A DNA stretch of 34,139 nt from an uncultured Acidobacteriia bacterium (GTDB taxonomy: Bacteria > Acidobacteriota > Terriglobia > Bryobacterales > Bryobacteraceae), in NCBI GenBank assembly GCA_903925015.1, contig CAIYDY010000088.1, positions 1 to 34,139 on the forward strand, read 5' to 3'. Position 1 is the first letter of the stretch. Every line of letters starts with the position of its first letter. Positions 7,237-14,776 of this stretch are shown here, piece by piece. The position numbers and the translations under genes were made by a program. The notes under the pieces were generated by a model, which saw nothing but the letters and a program-made list of their open reading frames with translations, was not told the origin of the DNA and made no database searches.

Positions 7237-7380
7237 CTACTTGTTGTCGGGTTTGCCGACCTTTTTCCGCTTCTTTTCCTTGCCGGGTTTGCCGGGCTTG
7301 CCGGGCTTGTTCTTGCCGGCTTCGGCGAAAGGAGTGAGGACGAGGCCAAAGCCGATCGTCATCGCGATGAGTTTCTTCAT
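7237..7380 (-). CDS. Small secreted Lys/Gly/Pro-rich protein (47 aa)
   Basis: The protein has a clear Sec signal, MKKLIAMTIGFGLVLTPFAEA, followed by a very basic tail built on GKP repeats (KNKPGKPGKPGKEKKRKK). The mature part would be only about 26 residues, positively charged and probably disordered. It could bind phosphate, nucleic acid or envelope polymers, but no function is known to me. The start at ATG 7380 is preferred over longer in-frame starts because it opens the signal peptide and has AGGAG 12 nt upstream. It lies 82 bp upstream of phoD on the same strand. Confidence 0.6.
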   Translation of the reverse strand: MKKLIAMTIGFGLVLTPFAEAGKNKPGKPGKPGKEKKRKKVGKPDNK

Positions 7381-7513
7381 GTGTGGGGGGATCTCCTGAA
7401 ATTTGACGATGTAGCCGCCGCGTTCATTGCGGCAAGCTCCACTCAGGACAAACCCAAACGGGGGGACGCAAGTTGCGGTCACCGACCCCAAAAAATTTGA
7501 ATGCAGTGTACTA

Positions 7514-7543
7514 TTGACAGCCTAGCCGGGGTCTTGCTACTAT
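7514..7543 (+). promoter_or_regulatory. Sigma-70-type promoter of the receptor-QHNDH operon
   Basis: A perfect -35 TTGACA (7514-7519) is followed after 18 bp by TACTAT (7538-7543), which matches TATAAT at 5 of 6 positions. Transcription would start near 7550, leaving a leader of about 180 nt before the GTG at 7731. The sequence CAGCCTAGCC occurs twice, at 7518-7527 (overlapping the -35) and 7574-7583. That could be an operator pair, but the spacing of 56 bp is not otherwise supported. Confidence 0.65.
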
Positions 7544-7552
7544 CACAGAACT

Positions 7553-7571
7553 TGGTACGCAGGAAGTACCA
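7553..7571 (+). promoter_or_regulatory. Hairpin at the 5' end of the operon leader
   Basis: TGGTAC (7553-7558) and GTACCA (7566-7571) form a perfect 6-bp stem with a 7-nt loop, starting within a few bases of the predicted transcription start. It may stabilise the 5' end of the mRNA or act as a protein-binding site. There is no T-run, so it is not an intrinsic terminator. Confidence 0.4.
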
Positions 7572-7664
7572 GGCAGCCTAGCCCCACGTTCCATAGACGC
7601 GGGCCCCACCGTCCACCGTCAGGACACTTTTCGATCCACGTCCAGCTCCCCGTCGTCCGCCCCC

Positions 7665-7730
7665 GGTTTGGGTGGCGCGGTCTTCTGGACCAAACCTCAA
7701 CCATTTTCTCTTCTCTTCTGGAGGTGGGTT
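7665..7730 (+). promoter_or_regulatory. Possible switching leader around the receptor ribosome-binding site
   Basis: GGTTTGG (7665-7671) can pair perfectly with CCAAACC (7690-7696) across an 18-nt loop. ACCTC (7694-7698), overlapping the second arm, is complementary to GAGGT (7721-7725), part of the GGAGGTGGG Shine-Dalgarno of the receptor gene. The two pairings are mutually exclusive, so the RNA could hide or expose the ribosome-binding site. This is seen by eye only. The 5-bp pairing is weak. Confidence 0.3.
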
Positions 7731-10700
7731 GTGAATAAAAGTGTATTGACTCTCAAGATTCTGCCGCTCGTCATGGCGATGGCTTTTGTTTCGCCTGGGT
7801 TCGGGCAGTCCACATATGGCTCCTTCGTCGGAACAGTCGCCGACGCTTCCGGAGCCGTTCTCCCAACGTGCGTTGTGAGCGCGATCAATAAAGATACCGC
7901 CGCCCAGCGCAAAACCGTAGCCGGTCCAGACGGCAGCTATTCGCTCGTAAACATGGAACCCGGCAATTATGAAATCGAGATCGAATCGCCCGGCTTCCAA
8001 AAAGCGGTATTCAAGGGCCTGCAACTGGCATCGCGCCAGACCCTCCGCGTCGACGCATCCTTATCGGTAGCCACCCAGACCCAAACCGTGAGCGTCAACG
8101 AAGTGGCCGATTCCATCATTACCACCGACGTATCCAGCATCTCGTCCACCAAGACGGGCAAGGAGCTTCTGGACCTGCCCATCGCCATCGGTTCGCGCGG
8201 CGGCGGCTCCACCAGCCCCATTTCGACCCTGACAACCCAGGCGGGTGTGCAGACCGACGGCAGCGGCAATATTTCCGTCGCCGGTGCCAAGCCCTCCATG
8301 TTGTCCGTCAGTATCGACGGCATCAGCAGCGTCAGCCCCCGCAACAGCTCCCCCATCAGTGAACTTTTTCCCTCCTTCGGTGCGATCGCGGAGATCCGGG
8401 TGAGCGAGATCAACAACGCCGCGGAGTTCGGTGGTGTCAGCGATATCACAACCACGTCGCGCGGGGGGACCAACCGATACCACGGCGGCATCTTTGAAAA
8501 CGTCCAAAATACGGCATTCAACGCCCGGAACCTGTTCAGCAGCACAGTGCCGAAACTGGACATGAACGATTTCGGCGGATACGTCGGCGGCCCGGTCAAC
8601 GTGCCGGGCGTGTACCACGGCAAGGACAAGACATTCTTCTTCGCGAGCTATGAAGGCTTGCGGCTTGCCAAGGAGTCCGTGCTCAACCAAAGTGTGCCCA
8701 CCCCCGCCCTCCGCGCTGGAGACCTGTCCGCCTACAAGGCGTTCAAAGACCCGCTCTCGGGGAGCCCGTTCCCGGGGAACATCATTCCGGTGTCCCGGAT
8801 TTCCCCCATCTCGCTGAAGGCGCTGGACATCTACTACCCCCTACCGAACACTGGCGCGCCGGGTGCGCTTTCGGGCAACTACGCGCAAAACTTCCCCACC
8901 CCAATCGCCAGCAACCAAGGCGACATCCGGCTGGACCAGACCATCAGCTCCAAGCAGTCCGCGTTCGCCCGGTTCACCTACAAGCGCCGAGCCGTTCTGA
9001 CCGCTCCGACAACCTCCGTTTTCGCCGGTGCCACCAACGCGCCGGAGAATGATTTCGGCCTGACGGCCGCCCACAACTTCGTGATCAGCTCGCGGTTGAT
9101 CAATGAGGTCCGAGCCGGATTCAACGGCATCCATTCAGCCTCCGGGAACAAGACGGTCGCCACCGCCACCATCAACGCTCTTGGGCTGACAGGCATCCCC
9201 GATCCGCCTCCCGGCAGCGGCGGCCCGTCCTTTGCGATCACCGGCTTCCAGACCGGAGCTTTCGGGGCGTCCTCCATCTCAAGGGGCGACACCGCTCAGG
9301 TTCTCGACAACCTCACCTTCATCAACGGTCGCCATACCCTGAAGCTGGGCGGCGACTACCGCCACATGACAGCCTTTTTCAACAACGTTTTCGCCAGCAA
9401 CCGGGCCAGCACCTACACCTTCAACAACTCGGTCACCAGCGGATTGATCGGCAATGCCTACGCATCGTTCCTGCTGGGCGTGCCCGACTCAACGGGCGTG
9501 GCCACGGTCAAGAATGGAGATACCTCCTCCTACGGCAATTCCTACGCCTTCTACGTGCAGGATGATTGGAAGGTGACCTCCCGGCTGACCGTCAACTACG
9601 GTTTGCGCTGGGAATACCACCCGCCGTTCAACGACAAGCTCAACAATCTGGCCAACTTCCTCACGGACTACACTTCGGTGGTCAATGGCGTGACGGTGCA
9701 CGGCGCGGTGGTGGTGCCGGATGCGGGCATGAAGTGGATCAACCCGGATTTCGCGGCATCCATTGCGCCGACGCCAATCATCACGGCCACCAAGGCCGGG
9801 ATTCCGCAGAGTCTCCACTACTCGTCCAAGACCGGTTTCGCTCCCCGCATCGGCTTCGCGTGGCGTCCGTTCGGCAACGACAAGACAGTCATCCGGGGCG
9901 GCTACGGCAAGTACGTCGAAACCCTGCTCAGCGCCCTGATCACGGCAGGTTGGGCCGTGGCGGCCAGCGAGGTTGGTTCGTACACGAATAGCATCGTGAA
10001 CGGTAAGCCCGCCTTTGCCTTCCCCTATGCTTTCCCGTCCAATTTGTCCCAGCCGGGCGTCGCCACCTTCGAGTATTCAAGTGCCCTACATTATAAAGAT
10101 CCATACGTGCAGCAGTGGAATCTGACGTTGGAAAGGGACTTGGGCTGGCAGACGGCGTTGCGCGCCAGCTATGACGGAAGCCATGGCTCCGACATAGGCT
10201 ACAGCATCAACGTGAACCAAGTTCCGGCGAACACCAGTGGATTCAACTCCGTGAAGAACTCGGCTCCATACCCGATCTGGGCGCACATCACGCAATACGT
10301 GAACGGCGCGCGGACCAATTACAACGCCGCCACCTTTGCGTTGAACAAGCGGTTCTCGAAGGGTCTGCAGTTCCAGAATTCCTACGTTTTCGCCAAGAAC
10401 CTCGGCAATGGAGCGGGTTACGCACCGACAAGCTTCACGGGCGAGGCGGGAGGTCGCGTCACCGATCCGCAGAACATCGGCTTGGATTACGGCAATGTGG
10501 CTTTCACGCACCGGCACCGGTTCCTGAGCACCTTCGTCTATGAGTTGCCGTTCGGTCGCGGGCACACCTTCCTGAACACGGCAAACCCGCTGGTGGAGAA
10601 AGTAGTTGGGGGCTGGCAGCTTTCGGGCGTTCTGCTCATGCAGACCGGACCCTTCCTGACGGTTACGGCATCGGGTGCCGACCCGCTGGGAACGAACTTT

Positions 10701-11087
10701 CCGAATTTGGAAGGTGCCGGTCGCGCCGACATCGTGGCAGGCGTCTCTTCCCTGCCCAGCAGTCAGACCATCCGCAACTGGGTGAATCCGGCCGCCTTCG
10801 CGATTCCGGCCAATAACATCGGACGGGGCGGGAACTCGGCCATTGGTTCCGTGGTCGGGCCGGGGACACAAGCGGTTTCGATCTCGCTGTTCAAGACGGT
10901 CAAGCTGATGGAGTCGGCATCCCTGCAGTTGGGCTGTGCGGTTTCCAACGCTTTCAACCACCCCAACTACGGGTCACCTGCCTTGAACCTCAGCAGCGCA
11001 TCCAGTTTCGGGCAGATCACCAGCCTGCAGTCGCAGGAAAATGGCGGCCCGCGCAGTCTCCAGATAACCGGGAGGATTACATTCTAA
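7731..11087 (+). CDS. Oar-like TonB-dependent outer-membrane receptor with carboxypeptidase-regulatory-like domain
   Basis: This 1118-residue outer-membrane protein probably imports or exports a bulky substrate. It begins with a signal peptide (VLTLKILPLVMAMAFVSPGFGQ). A CarboxypepD_reg-like beta domain follows (GSFVGTVADASGAVLP, TVAGPDGSYSLVNMEPGNYE, about residues 28-115). Next come a plug-like region (VSNI-type segment GNISVAGAKPSMLSVSIDG and GGTNRYHGGIFENV) and a long beta-barrel ending in a terminal Phe (SLQITGRITF). This is the Oar layout typical of acidobacteria. GTG 7731 is chosen because GGAGGTGGG lies just upstream. The open frame reaches back to 7668 without a signal peptide. Its stop is 2 nt before the alpha-subunit ATG, so it is the first gene of the amine dehydrogenase operon. 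An amine-related ligand is inferred from context only. Confidence 0.92.
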   Translation: MNKSVLTLKILPLVMAMAFVSPGFGQSTYGSFVGTVADASGAVLPTCVVSAINKDTAAQRKTVAGPDGSYSLVNMEPGNYEIEIESPGFQKAVFKGLQLASRQTLRVDASLSVATQTQTVSVNEVADSIITTDVSSISSTKTGKELLDLPIAIGSRGGGSTSPISTLTTQAGVQTDGSGNISVAGAKPSMLSVSIDGISSVSPRNSSPISELFPSFGAIAEIRVSEINNAAEFGGVSDITTTSRGGTNRYHGGIFENVQNTAFNARNLFSSTVPKLDMNDFGGYVGGPVNVPGVYHGKDKTFFFASYEGLRLAKESVLNQSVPTPALRAGDLSAYKAFKDPLSGSPFPGNIIPVSRISPISLKALDIYYPLPNTGAPGALSGNYAQNFPTPIASNQGDIRLDQTISSKQSAFARFTYKRRAVLTAPTTSVFAGATNAPENDFGLTAAHNFVISSRLINEVRAGFNGIHSASGNKTVATATINALGLTGIPDPPPGSGGPSFAITGFQTGAFGASSISRGDTAQVLDNLTFINGRHTLKLGGDYRHMTAFFNNVFASNRASTYTFNNSVTSGLIGNAYASFLLGVPDSTGVATVKNGDTSSYGNSYAFYVQDDWKVTSRLTVNYGLRWEYHPPFNDKLNNLANFLTDYTSVVNGVTVHGAVVVPDAGMKWINPDFAASIAPTPIITATKAGIPQSLHYSSKTGFAPRIGFAWRPFGNDKTVIRGGYGKYVETLLSALITAGWAVAASEVGSYTNSIVNGKPAFAFPYAFPSNLSQPGVATFEYSSALHYKDPYVQQWNLTLERDLGWQTALRASYDGSHGSDIGYSINVNQVPANTSGFNSVKNSAPYPIWAHITQYVNGARTNYNAATFALNKRFSKGLQFQNSYVFAKNLGNGAGYAPTSFTGEAGGRVTDPQNIGLDYGNVAFTHRHRFLSTFVYELPFGRGHTFLNTANPLVEKVVGGWQLSGVLLMQTGPFLTVTASGADPLGTNFPNLEGAGRADIVAGVSSLPSSQTIRNWVNPAAFAIPANNIGRGGNSAIGSVVGPGTQAVSISLFKTVKLMESASLQLGCAVSNAFNHPNYGSPALNLSSASSFGQITSLQSQENGGPRSLQITGRITF

Positions 11088-11089
11088 AT

Positions 11090-12913
11090 ATGCCCAGCAG
11101 AAGTAAGGTACTTGCACTCGCGGCTACAATCGGGCTCCTTGCCTCGGCTCCCGTCAGCTACGGACAGGGCCGGGGAGGCGGACGCGCCGGTGGAACGGCT
11201 GCCCGCACGGGTCCGGCAGTGGAATCGGAGCCGGGGATTCCCGTCACAGACCCGCTGACCATCGCCAAGTGCGCCAGTTGCCACACCAAGGACGACAAGG
11301 GCAATCTGAGCCGAATCTCCTGGACCCGCACCACTCCCGAGGGCTGGCAGGAGGCGATCAAGCGCATGGTCCGCCTCAATGGTCTGACCCTCCAACCCGC
11401 TGACGCCCGCATGATCGTGAAGTACCTGAGCAACAACCACGGACTGGCTCCGGAGGAAGCCAAACCGGTCATGTATATGACCGAGCACCGGATTCAGGAT
11501 GAGGCGAATCCGAATGAATCGGTGCGTTCCACCTGCAACACCTGCCACGCGCTGGGTAGGCCGTTCCAGTGGCACCGCACCAAAACGGAATGGACTCTGC
11601 TGGCGGATATGCATTCGGCGCTGTATCCTCAAGCGGATTCGGCATTCCGACGCAATGGCTTCGGACGCGGTGGTGCCGGGGCTGCTGCTGGCGGAGCTGC
11701 GGGTGGTGGTGGTTTCGGTGGTGCTCCTGCCGTGGCGGCTGCCCCGGCTGCCCCCGTTTCCCTCGACATCAGCCTCGACTTCTTGGCCAAGAGCTACGGC
11801 CTTCACACTCCCGAATGGGCAGCTTGGAAGGCCCGGATGCGTACTCCCAAGCTGGCTGGAAAATGGCTCGTCTCGGCGCACGTCCCCGGCAAGGGAAACT
11901 ACACGGGTGAGCTAACCGTGACCGCCGGTCCCACGGAAGACGAGTTCAAGACCGCACTGAAGATGCAGCCCGTCCTCGGTGGTGCCGCAATCTCCCGCAC
12001 AGGCACTGGCTTGGTCTACACTGGCTACTCTTGGAGGGGCCGGTCCGCAGGGGCCACCCTGCCTGCCAAACCCGCTCCGGATGACCTCAATCGAGAAATG
12101 CGCGAGGCGATGTGGATCTCGCCGGACCAGACTTGGGCTGAGGGCCGCTGGTTCTGGGGGGAGTATTCCGAGTTCGGCGTCGATGTAAAGCTCCGCAAGG
12201 CGTCCGCGGATCCCCAGCTGCTCACCTTGGACCACCCTGCCCTCAAGGCTGGATCGTCGGGCCAGCGCGTCAAGATCATCGGCAACTCGCTCCCGGCCCA
12301 GGTGAAGGCGTCGGATCTGGAATTCGGCTCCGGCGTGACCGTCAAATCGATTGTTTCGCACACCGCTACGGAGATTGTCGCCACGGTCGATGTGGCTGAG
12401 AAAACCGCTCCCGGAAAACGCGATTTGGTGTTGGGGTCGTCTATATTGGAAGGCGCCTTGGCCGTATACGACAAGATCGACTACATCAAGGTGATGCCTG
12501 AAACCGCCCTTGCCCGGCTCGGTGGCGACGAGAAGGACGTCCATCCCCGTGGCTACCAGCAGTGGGAGGCAATCGCCTTTAGCAGCGGCGCGGACGGCAA
12601 ACCGCGCACCGCCGACGATGTGGAGATTGGTCCCATCGACGTGACCTGGTCCGTGGAGGAGTTTTACGCTGTCCTCGGCGACGACGACAAGGAATTTGTC
12701 GGCAGCCTGAGCAACACCGGCCTGTTTACCCCGAATATCGATGGCCCCAACCCGCAGCGCAAGTTCGGACGCAACAACTACGGCGATGTATGGGTTGTTG
12801 CAACCGCCAAGAACGAGAAGGACAAGGACGGCAAGCCGCTCAACGCCAAGTCCTATCTCATCGTCACCGTACCGACCTACATCCGCTGGGATCAACCCGA
12901 GGTTTCCCGATGA
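11090..12913 (+). CDS. qhpA: Quinohemoprotein amine dehydrogenase alpha subunit (diheme)
   Basis: The alpha subunit of QHNDH carries two c-type hemes that accept electrons from the CTQ cofactor in gamma and pass them to a periplasmic acceptor. The 607-residue precursor has a Sec signal (about 1-26), then heme motifs CASCH (61-65) and CNTCH (149-153). The C-terminal part forms the Ig-like/beta domains (LAGKWLVSAHVPGKGNYTGE; LKAGSSGQRVKIIGNSLPAQ; TWSVEEFYAVLGDD). Known alpha subunits are near 500 residues. The excess is explained by a Gly/Arg-rich mature N-terminus (27-41) and a Gly/Ala-rich insert at about 189-223 just after the heme domain. ATG 11090 is 2 nt after the receptor stop, and its TGA overlaps the qhpD ATG (ATGA). 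The identity is strengthened by the adjacent qhpD, gamma and beta genes. Confidence 0.93.
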   Translation: MPSRSKVLALAATIGLLASAPVSYGQGRGGGRAGGTAARTGPAVESEPGIPVTDPLTIAKCASCHTKDDKGNLSRISWTRTTPEGWQEAIKRMVRLNGLTLQPADARMIVKYLSNNHGLAPEEAKPVMYMTEHRIQDEANPNESVRSTCNTCHALGRPFQWHRTKTEWTLLADMHSALYPQADSAFRRNGFGRGGAGAAAGGAAGGGGFGGAPAVAAAPAAPVSLDISLDFLAKSYGLHTPEWAAWKARMRTPKLAGKWLVSAHVPGKGNYTGELTVTAGPTEDEFKTALKMQPVLGGAAISRTGTGLVYTGYSWRGRSAGATLPAKPAPDDLNREMREAMWISPDQTWAEGRWFWGEYSEFGVDVKLRKASADPQLLTLDHPALKAGSSGQRVKIIGNSLPAQVKASDLEFGSGVTVKSIVSHTATEIVATVDVAEKTAPGKRDLVLGSSILEGALAVYDKIDYIKVMPETALARLGGDEKDVHPRGYQQWEAIAFSSGADGKPRTADDVEIGPIDVTWSVEEFYAVLGDDDKEFVGSLSNTGLFTPNIDGPNPQRKFGRNNYGDVWVVATAKNEKDKDGKPLNAKSYLIVTVPTYIRWDQPEVSR

Positions 12914-14358
12914 CCGCAACCGCAATGCAAACGTATACCCTGGGCGAATTCCACCAGTTCGAAGGGGGCGGACGACGCTTCCTGTATCTGGTACCAGCCG
13001 GAGCTATTTTCGAGATGGACGAAGCGGTGGCAACCGTGATCGGACTCCTCAAACAAGGCCGCGCCGCCCACGACGACCTCGTGGGCCGGGTGGCCGCAAA
13101 GGGCTTCTCGTTTGCCGATGCCGACGAACTGGTGACGGAACTATCCCGAGCCCGCGTCATCGTTGGCGAGGACTACGTGAAAGCGCCCCTCGATCCCCCG
13201 CCCGCAGATTTTCCGTTGCAAAGTCTCGTCATGAACCTGACCAACCAATGCAACCTCTCCTGCACTTACTGTTACGAGTTCGGTGAGGACAAAGTCGCCA
13301 CACCCGAAGGCAAGCCCAAATTCATGGACCTGCCCACGGCCAAGGCCTCCGTCGATTTCCTCCTTTCGCAATCCAGCGGTCGGAATACGGTACACATAAC
13401 CTTTTTCGGCGGCGAGACATTGATGAACTTCCCGCTCCTGAAGCAGGTGGTGACCTACGCCACCGAGCGCGCCACAGAGCAGGGTCGGGGCATCGATTTC
13501 AGCCTGACCACCAATGCCACGCTGCTGACGCCTGCCATCATCGAATTCCTCTCGGAAAACAAGATCGGCGTTACCGTCAGCATGGACGGTCCTGCGGATT
13601 TGCACGACAAACTCCGGGTATTTTCCAACGGCAAGGGCAGTTACGAGATGATCGCCCCCCGTGTGAAGGCGCTCATCCAAGGCCACCGGACCCGGCCAAT
13701 CACCGCGCGGGTGACGCTCACCAACGCCGTTACGGATGTTCTGCGTATCTACAAGCACTTGAAGCACGACCTCGGCTTCCATGAGGTTGGCTTCGCGCCG
13801 GTGACCACCTCGCCGGATCGGCTCTACTCGATCAACGAGCGCGGCATGGATGGCGTCCTCGACGACTTCCACAAGCTGGCCGACGAATATCTCGAATACG
13901 CCCTCCGTGGCGAAATGCACGGATTTTCCAACGTCAGCGACACGATTGCCGAACTCATCCAGGGTGTGAATAAATCCCACCCTTGCGGCGCGGCGCTGGG
14001 CCTCCTGGGCGTCGGCCCCTCCGGGGACATCGCGCCCTGCCACCGGTTTGTCGATTCCGACACCCATTCCCTCGGCAACATTGCTACCGGCGTGGACCGG
14101 GAAAAGCAGGCCGACTTCCTCAACCGCGGGCACGTCAACAACAAGTACGACTGCCAAACCTGCTGGGCCCGTCCGCTTTGCGCCGGAGGCTGCCACCACG
14201 AAGCCTTCGTCCGCTACGGCGACACCGGCCACGCCAATCTCCACTATTGCGACTGGATTCGCGATTGGACCGACACCTGTTTACGGATCTACGGCACCAT
14301 CAGTGCCCACAATCCAGAGTTCCTCGAACAATTTGCCGAAAGGAAGGCACTGAATTGA
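12910..14358 (+). CDS. qhpD: Radical SAM/SPASM thioether-forming maturase of the QHNDH gamma subunit
   Basis: QhpD introduces the intra-peptidyl Cys-to-Asp/Glu thioether bonds into the unfolded gamma subunit in the cytoplasm, using S-adenosylmethionine. The 482-residue protein (known QhpD is about 476) has an N-terminal RRE-like region (1-95), the radical SAM cluster motif CNLSCTYC (Cys114, Cys118, Cys121), FFGGETLMNF as the GGE motif, and a SPASM domain with Cys359, Cys377, Cys415, Cys418, Cys424, Cys428 and Cys447 for two auxiliary [4Fe-4S] clusters. ATG 12910 overlaps the alpha stop (ATGA); Met6 is an alternative start. The TGA at 14356 overlaps the TTG start of gamma. The position between alpha and gamma matches the proteobacterial cluster. 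Confidence 0.95.
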   Translation: MTATAMQTYTLGEFHQFEGGGRRFLYLVPAGAIFEMDEAVATVIGLLKQGRAAHDDLVGRVAAKGFSFADADELVTELSRARVIVGEDYVKAPLDPPPADFPLQSLVMNLTNQCNLSCTYCYEFGEDKVATPEGKPKFMDLPTAKASVDFLLSQSSGRNTVHITFFGGETLMNFPLLKQVVTYATERATEQGRGIDFSLTTNATLLTPAIIEFLSENKIGVTVSMDGPADLHDKLRVFSNGKGSYEMIAPRVKALIQGHRTRPITARVTLTNAVTDVLRIYKHLKHDLGFHEVGFAPVTTSPDRLYSINERGMDGVLDDFHKLADEYLEYALRGEMHGFSNVSDTIAELIQGVNKSHPCGAALGLLGVGPSGDIAPCHRFVDSDTHSLGNIATGVDREKQADFLNRGHVNNKYDCQTCWARPLCAGGCHHEAFVRYGDTGHANLHYCDWIRDWTDTCLRIYGTISAHNPEFLEQFAERKALN

Positions 14359-14732
14359 AACACCTGAAAAGCCTGAACAGAAAGGCCCGGCGGATCGACG
14401 GCATCGTGTCGTCGATGCAGGTCGCGGCGGCAAAGCAAGCCGCTGGCGATCCGCTACTCGACGAAGACATCGTCGCCCTGCAGAACCAGCCGCAGCAACG
14501 CCCGCACGTCCCCATGGGTTGCGCGCTCGCGTTTTCACCGGGTTGGGAAGTGGATTCCGCCGGTGGGACCGCCGGACTCTGCCAGCCGGTCGAGCGCGAC
14601 ATCTACGACTGCTATGTCACGTGCTTCTGGCCCGCACAGGTTCCGGACCATCTCAACAATTACCCCGATTGGGCGAGCAAGTGCGCCACGGCTACCAAGG
14701 ACTGGCGCAACTTGGATTTGGTCTTCCCATAG
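14355..14732 (+). CDS. qhpC: Quinohemoprotein amine dehydrogenase gamma subunit (CTQ-bearing, cross-linked)
   Basis: This 125-residue precursor becomes the catalytic gamma subunit. All cross-link positions known from the Paracoccus/Pseudomonas enzyme are kept with the same spacing: Cys56-Glu65, Cys76-Asp82 and Cys90-Asp98 for the three thioethers, and Cys86 with Trp92 for cysteine tryptophylquinone. Asp82 matches the catalytic base. Hallmark blocks are SPGWEVDSAGG, LCQPVERDIYDC, FWPAQVPD and DWRNLDLVFP. Residues 1 to about 49 would be leader (MKHLKSLNRKARRIDG at the start), roughly 20 residues longer than the 28-residue leader I recall for Paracoccus. Cys110 is an extra cysteine. Translation starts at TTG 14355, overlapping the qhpD stop (TTGA), with AAGGAAGG upstream. 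No in-frame ATG precedes residue 21. Confidence 0.93.
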   Translation: MKHLKSLNRKARRIDGIVSSMQVAAAKQAAGDPLLDEDIVALQNQPQQRPHVPMGCALAFSPGWEVDSAGGTAGLCQPVERDIYDCYVTCFWPAQVPDHLNNYPDWASKCATATKDWRNLDLVFP

Positions 14733-14776
14733 GAAGACCGTCCGTTCAACAGAGAGCTAAAAACCCAAGGAGGACT

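Noticed and set aside
7731-11087. Receptor as a siderophore or vitamin B12 transporter
   Set aside because: The carboxypeptidase-regulatory-like N-terminus and size fit Oar-type proteins. No iron or cobalamin gene is nearby.
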